Assembly (NCBI RefSeq): GCF_051622035.1
Contig: NC_135357.1
Coordinates: 35,261,691 to 35,325,690 of the forward strand
Source: Arctopsyche grandis
Taxonomy: Eukaryota; Arthropoda; Insecta; Trichoptera; Hydropsychidae
Length of the DNA stretch: 64,000 bases
Direction: 5' to 3'
The position numbers and the translations under genes were made by a program. Shown in pieces: positions 40,508 through 51,700 of this stretch; the stretch's first letter is position 1; each line of letters opens with the position of its first letter. The notes beneath the pieces are model-generated. The model was not told where the DNA came from, made no database searches, and saw only the letters and a program-made list of their open reading frames with translations.

Positions 40508-41828
40508 CAAGAATAAATCAACTTCATGGAATTACATGGAATATATGTAAGCTTAACGTATCTGATTTGATTTGGTTGACTCCAGGTACATATTTATGTA
40601 TATTTAAAGCTTTTCCGGAATCATTAATAAACTAAATGTAGTATTTTGGGCTTAAAATATATTATAACTTGGATGAACTTATATATTTTTAATTAATTTC
40701 TTACTTGTTGCATATATAACGTGAAATCCTATCCGACTCGGCATAATTCAATATGCTGCATATTACACGTTATATTTCATCTGCACATTTCAGCTGAAAC
40801 ACAAATGTCGAAATTGAAACATTGAAAATTTCACACACTACATATAAACATTGAAATAAGCACAAAATTACGTCTCAAAAGCACTGTAACGTTAATCTAT
40901 TTCCATTGCAGTTATATTCAGGTATTCACTGAATTAACCTCTCACCTTTCAACTTGGCCTACACGTTAAATAATTTACAATACTGAAATCAATAGTCTGA
41001 AAATTATTAATCCATATGTAGCCATTTTGTGAAGGTGCTCGTTAAGTAATGGAACATTCGATTAATTATAAATAGACTAGTGTGATTGACAGTTTAAATG
41101 AAAAAAAAAAACTTTATCGTTAAATTTACATTTAAATCAAATCTATAGATTATTCAATACGAATATTTACATAACGAAACGAAAATTTGACATTTAAGAT
41201 AATATAATTCGATGGAAAAATACAAACCATTCTGAGACCGTGTCAATTCTGAACACGGACTGGAAATCTGCAGGGCGAAAGGAAAATTCAATGACGTAAC
41301 CTTCAAACAGCTATAGTCTTTATGTGACTATAATATAAGGGACATATTTGCATGCGCACGATCATCCCCTTTAACGCGCGATGCGCTAATTTACACCTTA
41401 TTGTTCCCGTAATAAGGGTCAGTTTTCCTTGCACACTTGGAAAAGTCACTTTTCCCCTAGTATCAGTGTTTCTCAATTGATTAAATGCTTGTGCTCAACA
41501 TGCTAATGCTATAATTGCATATTTTTACGACATAAACACTGGTAAATCAGGTTATGTTTATAGATGTGTATGCGCATTTTATTGATATTGAGCAATATTT
41601 ATGCATGGAAATTTCAAAAATACGAAAACAATTAATAATTCGATACTTTATTGATCTGATTTTTTATAAAATACTAATTATAATGAAATATTCTCACATA
41701 ACAACATGATTGAAAATACATTTATGTATATTGTTATTATAAAACAAATTTTTCGTTTCACAACTCTTGATTTTATATTAAAAAAACCCTGCGTATATGC
41801 AAATTGGCTGTAGATAAAATAAAACCAC
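40508..41828. other. CEP104 upstream / PPP1R42 downstream spacer
   Basis: The missing first CEP104 exon (short, encoding the start of the jelly roll) should lie here on the minus strand. I read both strands and found no convincing M-x-x-KI-x-F-like start with a donor. The spacer is otherwise AT-rich. Confidence 0.4.
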
Positions 41829-43512
41829 TCATGGCCATAAGGTGCCAGTAGTTTTAGAAAAGTCACTGGGAGGATTTTCATTCTTATCGAAGAATTCGTG
41901 GTTAAATTTGGTGTTTTTATTGCGCCAAAAGCATCTAGGCACAACACCGTTGGCAGATTCCATAATTTTTTCTGTAAATAATGTAAAAATCATTAAAATG
42001 TGATTGATTTTACTATCGTAAAATGATATATCGAATCTTACGCCTGCTTAATCTGGCTTGTAATGCAGCTGCCCTCTGAGCCTCTAATATGGCTAGATGA
42101 GTGTCGGGAGATTTAGACAATTTCTCTATTTTTGGTTGATTATATGTCTGAATAATTTAAGAATTAATAAAAATATTTTGTAGTTTATTTGAATAACTGA
42201 CAAATATACGTTAAATACCTTTTTATGATCAAACGAGTTATATTTAATGCTTAGATTACATTGAAATCTATCAAAACATTTCAAAAAGTGACGAGTCTGT
42301 TCTGGTATTGATTGCCCGTCAAGTGTACCTGAAAGTCATTGTTGAATTTTAGATGTACTTATTATTGTAATATTTTTAATGGGTTTGGTGCAAACGATCG
42401 ACAAGCGCCAGACAGACTGAACCACAGATTAACTGGATAGCTGCTTTAAACGCAATTCTCGACTTCACGAATGATAGATTGCACATCAGATGACGAGTAA
42501 CCTTTCGATATGCACAGATGCAATTATTAAAATTGAGTTGGATCTTTCTGGCGAGTTTAATAAGGCAAAATTCGGAACTAAAGTATCAGAAGCACAGAAC
42601 GTATACAGGGTAGGTATGTCGGGACTTCGGGTAGATTTCGCTTATTGTAAGTGCGAGCAGTGCGCACGCATAAGGTACACGTGTCGTTAATCTGTGGTTC
42701 AGTCTGTCTGGTGGTTGTCGATCGTTTGCACCTCATCGCTTTTTAATATATGTACACATACGAACCAATTTTAAAACAAGCAGCAATAACCTTCTCTCTG
42801 TAACGGTGATTTTTACACATCGGGTTGCCTCTAAAATTAGCTTCTTTAATTTTTGTCAATCTTTTTAGATCCTCAGCTATCACTTGATAGTCGCTTAGAT
42901 TATTATTTTTAGCCAACAATGTTATTAGACTTTTAAACAGCGGCAACTCGTTAAAATGGTATAATTTGTTTCCGGAGACATTCAACACTTGAAGACGAGT
43001 CTGTGAATATCAAACAGGTAAAATTAATATTCCTAAACAAAAATGATATAATTTATAAATGAAAAATTTACAAACACCCAAAGCATTGACGCATCTCGGA
43101 TCAAAGCATACAGTTTCTCCATTTTCCAACATTTGATGCTCGATGTGCAACTCTTTCAAATTTCTCGAATCTTCTAATTTTTCCACAACGTTTATGCGAT
43201 TGTGTCCCAAATATAATTTGCTTAAATTGGGCAAGCAGCTTAGATTTTCAATCTGTCGAATTTTGTTCCATTGCAAATAGAGATGGGTAACATTACGCAG
43301 CTTGCCCGTTAGATTGGCGATTTTGGTAATTGCGTTATTGTGCAAGTAAAGAACGCAAGCATTTTTCGACTCTATATTTTTGGGCTAAGCATATAATATG
43401 AATGTAAAATGCATCATAAAATGTTTGAGAATTTGAATACAAAAGAAATGCTTACTATGTCTTTTAAATGTTTATCATTCATAAACATATGTGTTGAACT
43501 TTTGCTTTCCAT
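41829..43512 (-). CDS. PPP1R42: Protein phosphatase 1 regulatory subunit 42
   Basis: Leucine-rich-repeat regulator of PP1 (LRRC67/TLRR), centrosome and basal-body associated in vertebrates. Six exons in phase: 43456-43512, 43076-43384, 42766-43000, 42219-42328, 42042-42147, 41829-41971, giving 319 aa, the family's usual size. SDS22-type repeats: YLHNNAITKIANL, HLYLQWNKIRQIENL, KLYLGHNRINVVEKLED, then the diagnostic ELHIEHQMLENGETVCFDPR, VLNVSGNKL, and an LRR cap NFRGNPMCKNHRYREKVI followed by LDGQSIPEQTRHFLKCF. The start MESKSS is the only ATG before the first donor. It lies on the same strand as CEP104, 1.3 kb upstream of it, and head-to-head with parcas (2.3 kb apart). Intron 3 contains a MITE. 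Confidence 0.92.
42387..42732. mobile_element. MITE with 47-bp inverted ends
   Basis: GGTGCAAACGATCGACAAGC at 42387 and its complement ending 42732; the inverted repeat runs about 47 bp with few mismatches (through CAGACTGAACCACAGATTAA). Interior 250 bp non-coding. No TSD could be recognised. It lies in PPP1R42 intron 3. Confidence 0.85.
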
Positions 43513-44377
43513 CGTATCGTATTATTTATGAGTATTGATCAAACATTTCGTATTCATTTGTAACTACATATCAAAAGGGAAATGTTTATAGAGTAAATTT
43601 GAGGTAAACACATATAAGGTAAACACTATTGGTTAGTAACCAGTGGTTACCGTGGATAAAAAGATCTTCAAGAACCACTATTATATGAGCATTTAAAATC
43701 TGTTTGGTTGATTCATATTAATTTTTGATTTATTGTTTAGTATGTTTTAAGTAAAGTAGTAATACTATTAAAACAGTAATATTATGTCAATTAATGTATG
43801 CGATTATATTAGTTATTTTGGTTTAAAAAAGCTTGTAAAGAAGCATCAGTGAAAAGTTGCTTGTATCCTAGTTATGCTTATTGGTGTTATCAACTAATAT
43901 AGACCAAGTGAAGTATAGAGTTTTCTCCTTTACTATGTTTATAATTATATCACGATTTCTACAAAATTTAGTATAAATGTATAAATGTTGCATTTATTTA
44001 GAAGATTAATAATATAAAATAATATTATCAAAAGAATATGATTGTATTTGTAACGAAATTATATGATTATGGCGAAATGCTATAGTTGTTGGCCATGTGT
44101 AGCTATTGGGTAATAAGATTAATTTAAAAAATAGCCCTATGAGCTGTTTCTATGAACGTCCTTTATGCTCTCGATGGTGCTTCTGTATATTACTAACTGA
44201 TGGAAACATTATTTTGCCATTAGAGCATTATTTTAATTCAAATGACTAATTACTGTATTGTTCCTATTACCTTATTCCTAAAATTTGCTAAGATATCTTT
44301 GCAAAAATTTTAAGCACTAATGTTGATTATATCAAAAAGAAAAACACAAGCAGCAGAGAAATGCAAAAATAATAGAA
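43513..44377. other. Shared upstream region PPP1R42 / parcas, left part
   Basis: No gene. Holds a copy of the short dispersed repeat (GCTATAGTTGTTGGCCATGT) at about 44071-44110. The PPP1R42 promoter is expected close to 43520-43700. Confidence 0.4.
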
Positions 44378-45440
44378 GGGCCCTTACGAATAAATGATTG
44401 TTTTCAATATATTGGCGGTACGGTAAATAGGCTACAACGCACGGAATACAATCGGATCAATTTACTTATAAAAATGTATCCCATGTTGTTTATTGTGTGT
44501 TTTTGAATGCATTGTGCAATTTTTACCGATGCTTGCCCATCTTGCGAGTAATATAAACAAACAGAGAAGTTTTTATCGGACATACGTCGAGCACCCAAGC
44601 ATCAAATACGACTGATGCTAAAATTATTTAGGATTGTCTGTGGACAATCGTCACTTGACAACAATATGACGCCTAAAGCCACTTCTATTAATATAATAAC
44701 ATTTCTCTGACAAGAAGTAAATATAAAGAAATTCATTGAGACAAAAATAAATTATGCAATTTCAATTCTGAAAAAATGTAGATTCCAATAACACTGAGCA
44801 AAAAAAAAAATCACATTTTTATTTCACCGGAGCGGAGACATTAATCTTTACTAAGTTTAACCCATTGAATTCGAATATGGCAAAGATGTGTAAAAAAAGT
44901 ATATTTTTGATTTTTAAAATTCACTAAATAATTAATTAAAAGTATTTTTACTTACCTCCTTTACGTTTCACATGGCTTTCGTGTTAGTGGTCATTTTTAT
45001 CTCTTATCCGATCGTTTTCATACTTTGCCATATTGCTCATTTTTTAAGCAATAAAAAATCACAACCAATAGAAAAATCATCTAACTACTGATTCCAATAC
45101 TCACTTTTGGCACGGCAATACTAGATTTTCAATTAAAGACTGTAAAAGTCAAAAATCTGTAAAAATTGCGCATTTTTTAAACGCTTATATCAGTCGTATT
45201 TGACGCTTGGTGCTCGACATATGTCCGATAAAATCTTGTCTGTTTGTTTATATTACTCGCAAGATGGGCAAGCATCGGTAAAAATTGCACAATACATTCA
45301 AAAACACACAATAAACAACATGGGATACATTTTTATAAGTAAATTGATCCGATTGTATTCCGTGTGATGTACCGTATTTATAGAGACGTACGGCGTAAAA
45401 TTGACAACAATTATTTATTCGTAAGGGCCCCTCTATTCTT
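44378..45440. repeat. Long inverted repeat with 245-bp arms
   Basis: Left arm 44378-44625 (GGGCCCTTACGAATAAAT ... CAAATACGACTGAT) is repeated inverted at about 45199-45440. The best shared stretch includes CGGAATACAATCGGATCAAT. Arms look about 85-90% alike. The right arm lies inside a CACTGAGC MITE (44792-45574), the left arm outside it. Confidence 0.85.
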
Positions 45441-45574
45441 ATAACATCTCTCGGCTTATATGTATATCATAAACGAGAAGAAACCAACAAAATTCATTGC
45501 CATAGCGGGTCAAACTCAATATATGTATTTTGATTATTCTCCCCTCCGGTCATTTTTATTTTTGTTGCTTAGTG
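44792..45574. mobile_element. CACTGAGC MITE, copy 2
   Basis: CACTGAGCAAAAAAAAAAAT at the left and GTTGCTTAGTG at the right. The subterminal GGAGCGGAGAC ... CCCATTGAATTCGAATATG parallels the copy at 16387-17089. The interior differs from copy 1: it carries one arm of the 245-bp inverted repeat instead of the hairpin centre. Confidence 0.75.
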
Positions 45575-45771
45575 TATTATCAAATATTTATTTAATTTCT
45601 AAATACCTAATCATTTTAATATTTTAGAATCGGAATATGTACCTATATGGAAATGATAAAATAAAATAATAATCCCATTGTGACAGTTCATTGTGTTAGA
45701 GTGCAACAAATGGTGGCCATGAATTGGGGTATTGGGGCTTGATTTTACGAAACAAATTGATCTGACAGTTA

Positions 45772-48700
45772 ATGAGCGGCGGGGGCGGCGCCTCTGCTCG
45801 TGAGGCTCCGGTCATGTCGGAGTCCGCGCCCCCACCCCCCCACGACTGCACCGACACGGTGGACCCTCGAGTTCAGGTATCCACTATGTAATCATTGTTT
45901 TTATTGTAATCACCATTGACAATAGAATTACTTCAACCCACACCACAATTTTCCATTTGTTCATATTTAAATGAATGCACTAACCATATCATCAAATTTG
46001 CACCGATTTGACTTTGACCTTTTCTGTTATGTCATTCTTATATTTATTGATTTTACATTAGAAAATTGATATAAATTTTATTTTATTTTATCAATTTCAA
46101 ATTGCATCCAAATGTTTTACTAACCTCAAAAATGTTTTGATATACATATTTAAATCTGTATAATTTAAAAAAAATTGTATGAGATTTTTTCGTTTATTAA
46201 AATGAATTCAAAATCATAGTAAAATAGTCTTTATGTATTACACATTAAAATTGAATGTGAAGTTGTAAATACATATATCTTATCCCATACTATTACAGGA
46301 GTTATGCAAATGTATTATACATATAATATCGCTATTCTGTGTTTCTGTCTGTTTGAGATAACGCTCGCCGTACTATAATAGTCGTTTCGATTCGACATAT
46401 GTACATATATACGTCACAGCTAAACCACTGCCAAAATGTATATACGAATACAATAACAAACGAAAAAAACTTCTATATATACTATATGCAACCAATGTTT
46501 CCTCTTGGCAAAAAATTTACCGCCATCTATTGAACATTTATTTAATTAATTAATTTTTATATTGTTTACATGTAGGTAGGTAGATAGTTTTTACCTTTTT
46601 TTTTCATATTGAACAATTAAATATATTTAAAAGGTATTTAAAAAAAATTAGATCGGATGCAGATTGAACACAGGACCGACACATTTTTTTTTATTTAATA
46701 ACTTAATATGCCAACACCCAAGCGTTGATATTTCGTTGGGCACAACACTAGTGTACATATATTTGCATTATATTGTTGCGTAGGGGTGGGTGGAGGATCC
46801 AAGTAAAAGGCCAAAGTCGTGTTACAGCATTTATTGGTGATTCGGGAGATACACGCACTGGCGGTGCTCCGTCCAGAATGTCTTGATATCGCATAAGTAC
46901 CTCCTTATAAAGGAAAGGTCTCTCAGGGCATCTTCGACGTCCGGTTTGTTTACCTATTGTTATGGTCACGTACTAGATGTGCCACGGAAGTCGGTTCCAC
47001 GCTATCGCTGTGGGCTCTGAGAACTCTACCGGAATGCGACCGAGTTACCGCTACCCCCGCTAAGTGCATTCGGGGGTATCTCATTGTTAGCCGACTTGTA
47101 CTTAAGCCTGGAGATAATCCTCGAAACCAATTATAACGGCGGCTCAATATTTATCGGTGATTAAGGAGATACACGCACTGGCGGTGCTCCATCCAGAATG
47201 TCTTGATATCGCATAAGTACCTCCTTATAAAGGAAAGGTCTCTCAGGGCATCTTCGACGTCCGGTTTGTTTACCTATTGTTATGGTCACGTACTAGATGT
47301 GCCACGGAAGTCGGTTCCACGCTATCGCTGTGGGCTCTGAGAACTCTACCGGAATGCGACCGAGTTACCGCTACCCCCGCTAAGTGCATTCGGAGGTATC
47401 TCATTGTTAGCCGACTTGTACTTAAGCCTGGAGATAATCCTCGAAACCAATTATAACGACGGCTCAACATTTATCGGTGATTAAGGAGATACACGCACTG
47501 GCAGTGCTCCGTCCAGAATGTCTTGATATCGCATAAGTACCTCCTTATAAAGGAAAGGTCTCTCAGGGCATCTTCGACGTTCGGTTTGTTTACCTATTAC
47601 TATGGTCACGTACTAAATGTGCCACGGAAGTCGGCCCACGCTATCGCTGTGGTTTCTGAGAACTCTACCGGAATGCGACCGAGTTACCGCTACCCCCGCT
47701 AAGTGCATTCGGGGGTATCTCATTGTTAGCCGACTTGTACTTAAGCCTGGAGATAATCCTCGAAACCAATTATAACGGCGGCTCAATATTTATCGGTGAT
47801 TAAGGAGATACACGCACTGGCGGTGCTCCATCCAGAATGTCTTGATATCGCATAAGTACCTCCTTATAAAGGAAAGGTCTCTCAGGGCATCTTCGACGTC
47901 CGGTTTGTTTACCTATTGTTATGGTCACGTACTAGATGTGCCACGGAAGTCGGTTCCACGCTATCGCTGTGGGCTCTGAGAACTCTACCGGAATGCGACC
48001 GAGTTACCGCTACCCCCGCTAAGTGCATTCGGAGGTATCTCATTGTTAGCCGACTTGTACTTAAGCCTGGAGATAATCCTCGAAACCAATTATAACGACG
48101 GCTCAACATTTATCGGTGATTAAGGAGATACACGCACTGGCAGTGCTCCGTCCAGAATGTCTTGTTATCGCATAAGTACCTCCTTATAAAGGAAAGGTCT
48201 CTCAGGGCATCTTCGACGTTCGGTTTGTTTACCTATTACTATGGTCACGTACTAAATGTGCCACGGAAGTCGGCCCACGCTATCGCTGTGGTTTCTGAGA
48301 ACTCTACCGGAATGCGACCGAGTGCCGTTACCGACGCTAAGTGCATTCGGGGGTATCTCATTGTTAGCCGACTTGTACTTAAGCCTGGAGATAATCCTCG
48401 AAACCAATTATAACGGCGGCTCAATATTTATCGGTGATTAAGGAGATACACGCACTGGCAGTGCTCCGTCCAGAATGTCTTGATATGGTCTAAGTACCTC
48501 CGTATAAAGGACAGGTCGCTCAGGGCATCTTCGACGTCCGGTTACTTCCCCCATTGTTTAGTCACGTACTCGGATATACAGTCCCACGCTTTGGCGTTGT
48601 CAGTTCTAAAAACTCCATGGGAATGCGGCCGAGTGCCGTTACCGCCATTAAGTGCATTCGGGGGTCTCTCATTGTTAGCCGACTTGCACTTAAACTTGGA

Positions 48701-51700
48701 GATAATCCTCGAAACCAATTATAACGGCGGCTCCTTTTAGCATACGCTACAATATTTTTTCTTGAAATCTGTTCATGAAATGTGTAATTTATATGTATAC
48801 TGTGCTAGTTTTAGTATGATGGAACAAAAACATTGATATTCTTAATACAATTTTCCAGATCGAACTGGAGAGACTGAACACTGCCACCGATGATATCAAC
48901 AAATTAGAAGTCGACTTAGACGAAGCTCGTCTCGTCTTCCGTCAGCTACTATTCGAGAGCAATTTTAAAATACAATCCTTGGCCAAGAAGCTGGGCGGCT
49001 GCATAGACAAGTCTAGACCGTACTATGAAGCGAGATTCAAAGCCAATAAGGCGTTGCAGGAGATGCGAGCCACGGCAGTATTATTCGAGAAGGCCAACAG
49101 CGCACATTCGGCAGCACGAGAGATGGTCCATAACAACGAAAAATAACACTCACACAATGCCATATCTATTATACTGAATTGATATTTTGCTTGTAGGTGT
49201 ATTTGGCCGAGCAGGGTTTGTGTCGGCTGTACGAGGAGGGACAAGGTGGTGCAGCTGGAGGTGTGCCGCTCGATCCCGCATGGCAAGAGATGTTGAACCA
49301 TGCGACGGCTCGCGTGAATCAGGCCGAGGCCGATAGAGCGTCTGCAGGCGCTCGTCACCGTATAACGGCTGATCAGCACCGGTCAGCTCTGACGGCCGCT
49401 CGGTCTTTGCAACACTCGTTGAAAAGACACGTTGCCAAGTCTAGGTTTCTATATTGTACTGATTATGTAAATGGTTTGCCTCGATTGAGTTATTCTCTGC
49501 ATACATTGAAAATACATTAACTGCATGAATTGATGTTTTGAGTGAATTATATCTTGATAGTGTAATACAGTTTGTTTTGTATGGGATGTAATATTCAATG
49601 ATTTTCCTTTAAATAAATTCTTTTATGTACATATTGGTATATGTCAGATATATGTAGGATTTCGTTTTGAACGTGCAGGGTGGTGTATTTGTGTACTACC
49701 TGGCTCGCAATAAATGAGACACTTTGGTAGGCCCGATGTAAACCCTTTGCCCGCGGCAATAAATATAGCGAACAAGCCCTGTACGCGGTGGCACCTTTTT
49801 CGCGAATTTGTCAATCGAGTTTTCGACCTTAAATACAGATTTTAATATTTACTCAAGTAACCAGATATGTTAATTAACACATAAAGTATTATTTTAAGCA
49901 ATAAAATACATAATATATCTCGTAGTTTTGGATTAATTGTCAAATAATCATTCTTCATACAATTGAGACGTATCATCGCCATTTTTCAACAGACGTGACG
50001 TCACATAAACGAGGTTTCACTATGGTTCCACAAAAAACTAATTTTGACTGGTATATATTCATTTTAAGCAAATTGAATAGATGGCATTCAACTCTCAGTA
50101 ATATATTCCACCAATATTGAACCTTAAAACAGTTGAAATAGGCGCATATAAGGCTCAAAATCTCGTGCAAAGTTCAGAAATTCTATGGAAGACAGCAGCG
50201 CTACAGACTTGTCGCGCAAAGCTTCCATAGAAGACGGCCGCGGGCAAATGGTTAAGACATATGTATATAAAATGAACACTGTCTGATCTAATCTAATCTA
50301 ATCATTTGAAAATTACATATGTTTGGATTTGTATCGAATTTTAAGAGTGGAGATGCTGGAATAACTCAGGTTTTTCCCTTCAAGGTAATTTATGTAGAAT
50401 AGACTAGTGGTCAGCATATAATGCTTTGTGAATAGAGTCACAGGTCACGGGTTCAAATCCCACTGGTTTCTGCTGGCCAGACCTTGGATTTGTGCCTCCA
50501 GGTCGATCGTTTCCTATCACAGTTAGCCAATGTATCTGATTTTCATTGAAACGGTTCCAACAAATTGGCAACCGTATCCAATTTCTCTCAAATATCGAGT
50601 TTTCAGCAATCTCGAATTTCGCTGAATTGTATAAAATGCTGCAAATTTACAAATTTGACCATAGATATCTCTGTGGGTGTTAATTGATATGTATTTACTT
50701 TGTATAATGCTTGTATCAAATGTACGATGTTTCTGACCAGGAAGGCGCATTGGGGTTATCTGTTAGGCATTCCTGGTACAGATTAAAAATAAATAAATGT
50801 ATACCACATAAATTAAACCCTTGAAAGGAAAAACCTGAAATATTCCAGCATCTACAAACTTAAAATTCGATACAGATTCAAACATAGTCATACAATGTCT
50901 GTGCACCAAGCCATCGATATATATGTACATATATTATTATATATTTTTTATTATACTTAAATTATAGTTTTGTCATTTTTAAAATACACTTTTCCGAATG
51001 AATTTGAATGGAAGAAATTGAGGTCTATCCAAAGAGAAATCGTGAAAAATTGCACGGAATGGCATTCATAATTCAATTTCACGAAATATGTATGTCAGTT
51101 GATGGATTATCGTTGTATGCTGAGAGTATATTTTCTCGTATTATTTTGATTTTGATAAATGCACATTAATAATGTACGAATTAGTATTACTGTAGTTCGG
51201 TTTTAATGATGAATTTTGAAAACATAGAAAAGTTAAAATTCTATGACTTTCATTAAATCATATAACCGTTTTGTTTAGATTACAGATATTAATTCTATAC
51301 TTGTATTATATAAAGCATGGTTTTAATTCGTTTTGATCTTGGTACCCTTTTTTCATTTTATTATTATTATATATTACTTTTTTCATAAATCCTATTATAA
51401 TATTCACCTTTCAATTTCTTTATATAGTTTGACTATTTATTTGTATATATATTTTTTATTTTTGTATAAATTTGCTTTGTAGCTTTCCTGCACGCTGAAT
51501 AATTATTTTACTTGATGATGAGTGGCTTTTTTTTACTATTATGTAAGTTTTTCCAGTGTTTTCGCATGCTTTTTTCTCAAATTGATTGTATATATGCCAG
51601 CCATGTGACCGATTAGGGCTACGCTAAAGTTTGGTTTGTTCACGCAGGCCATATTTCGAAGAGAAAGCTCGTTACAATTCACTATTGGACATGCAGAAGA

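Noticed and set aside
41678-41947. Minus-strand frame starting MLCLDAFGAIK
   Set aside because: It overlaps the last PPP1R42 exon in another frame; the frame joined in phase from exon 5 ends at 41829.
47270-48109. Identical 66-codon frames repeated in the tandem array
   Set aside because: By-product of the 320-bp repeat; the other units carry frame-breaking changes and there is no domain.
50395-50470. Possible tRNA gene
   Set aside because: Box A and B-like sequences exist, but no cloverleaf with a paired acceptor stem could be drawn and the sequence continues into a shared SINE body.
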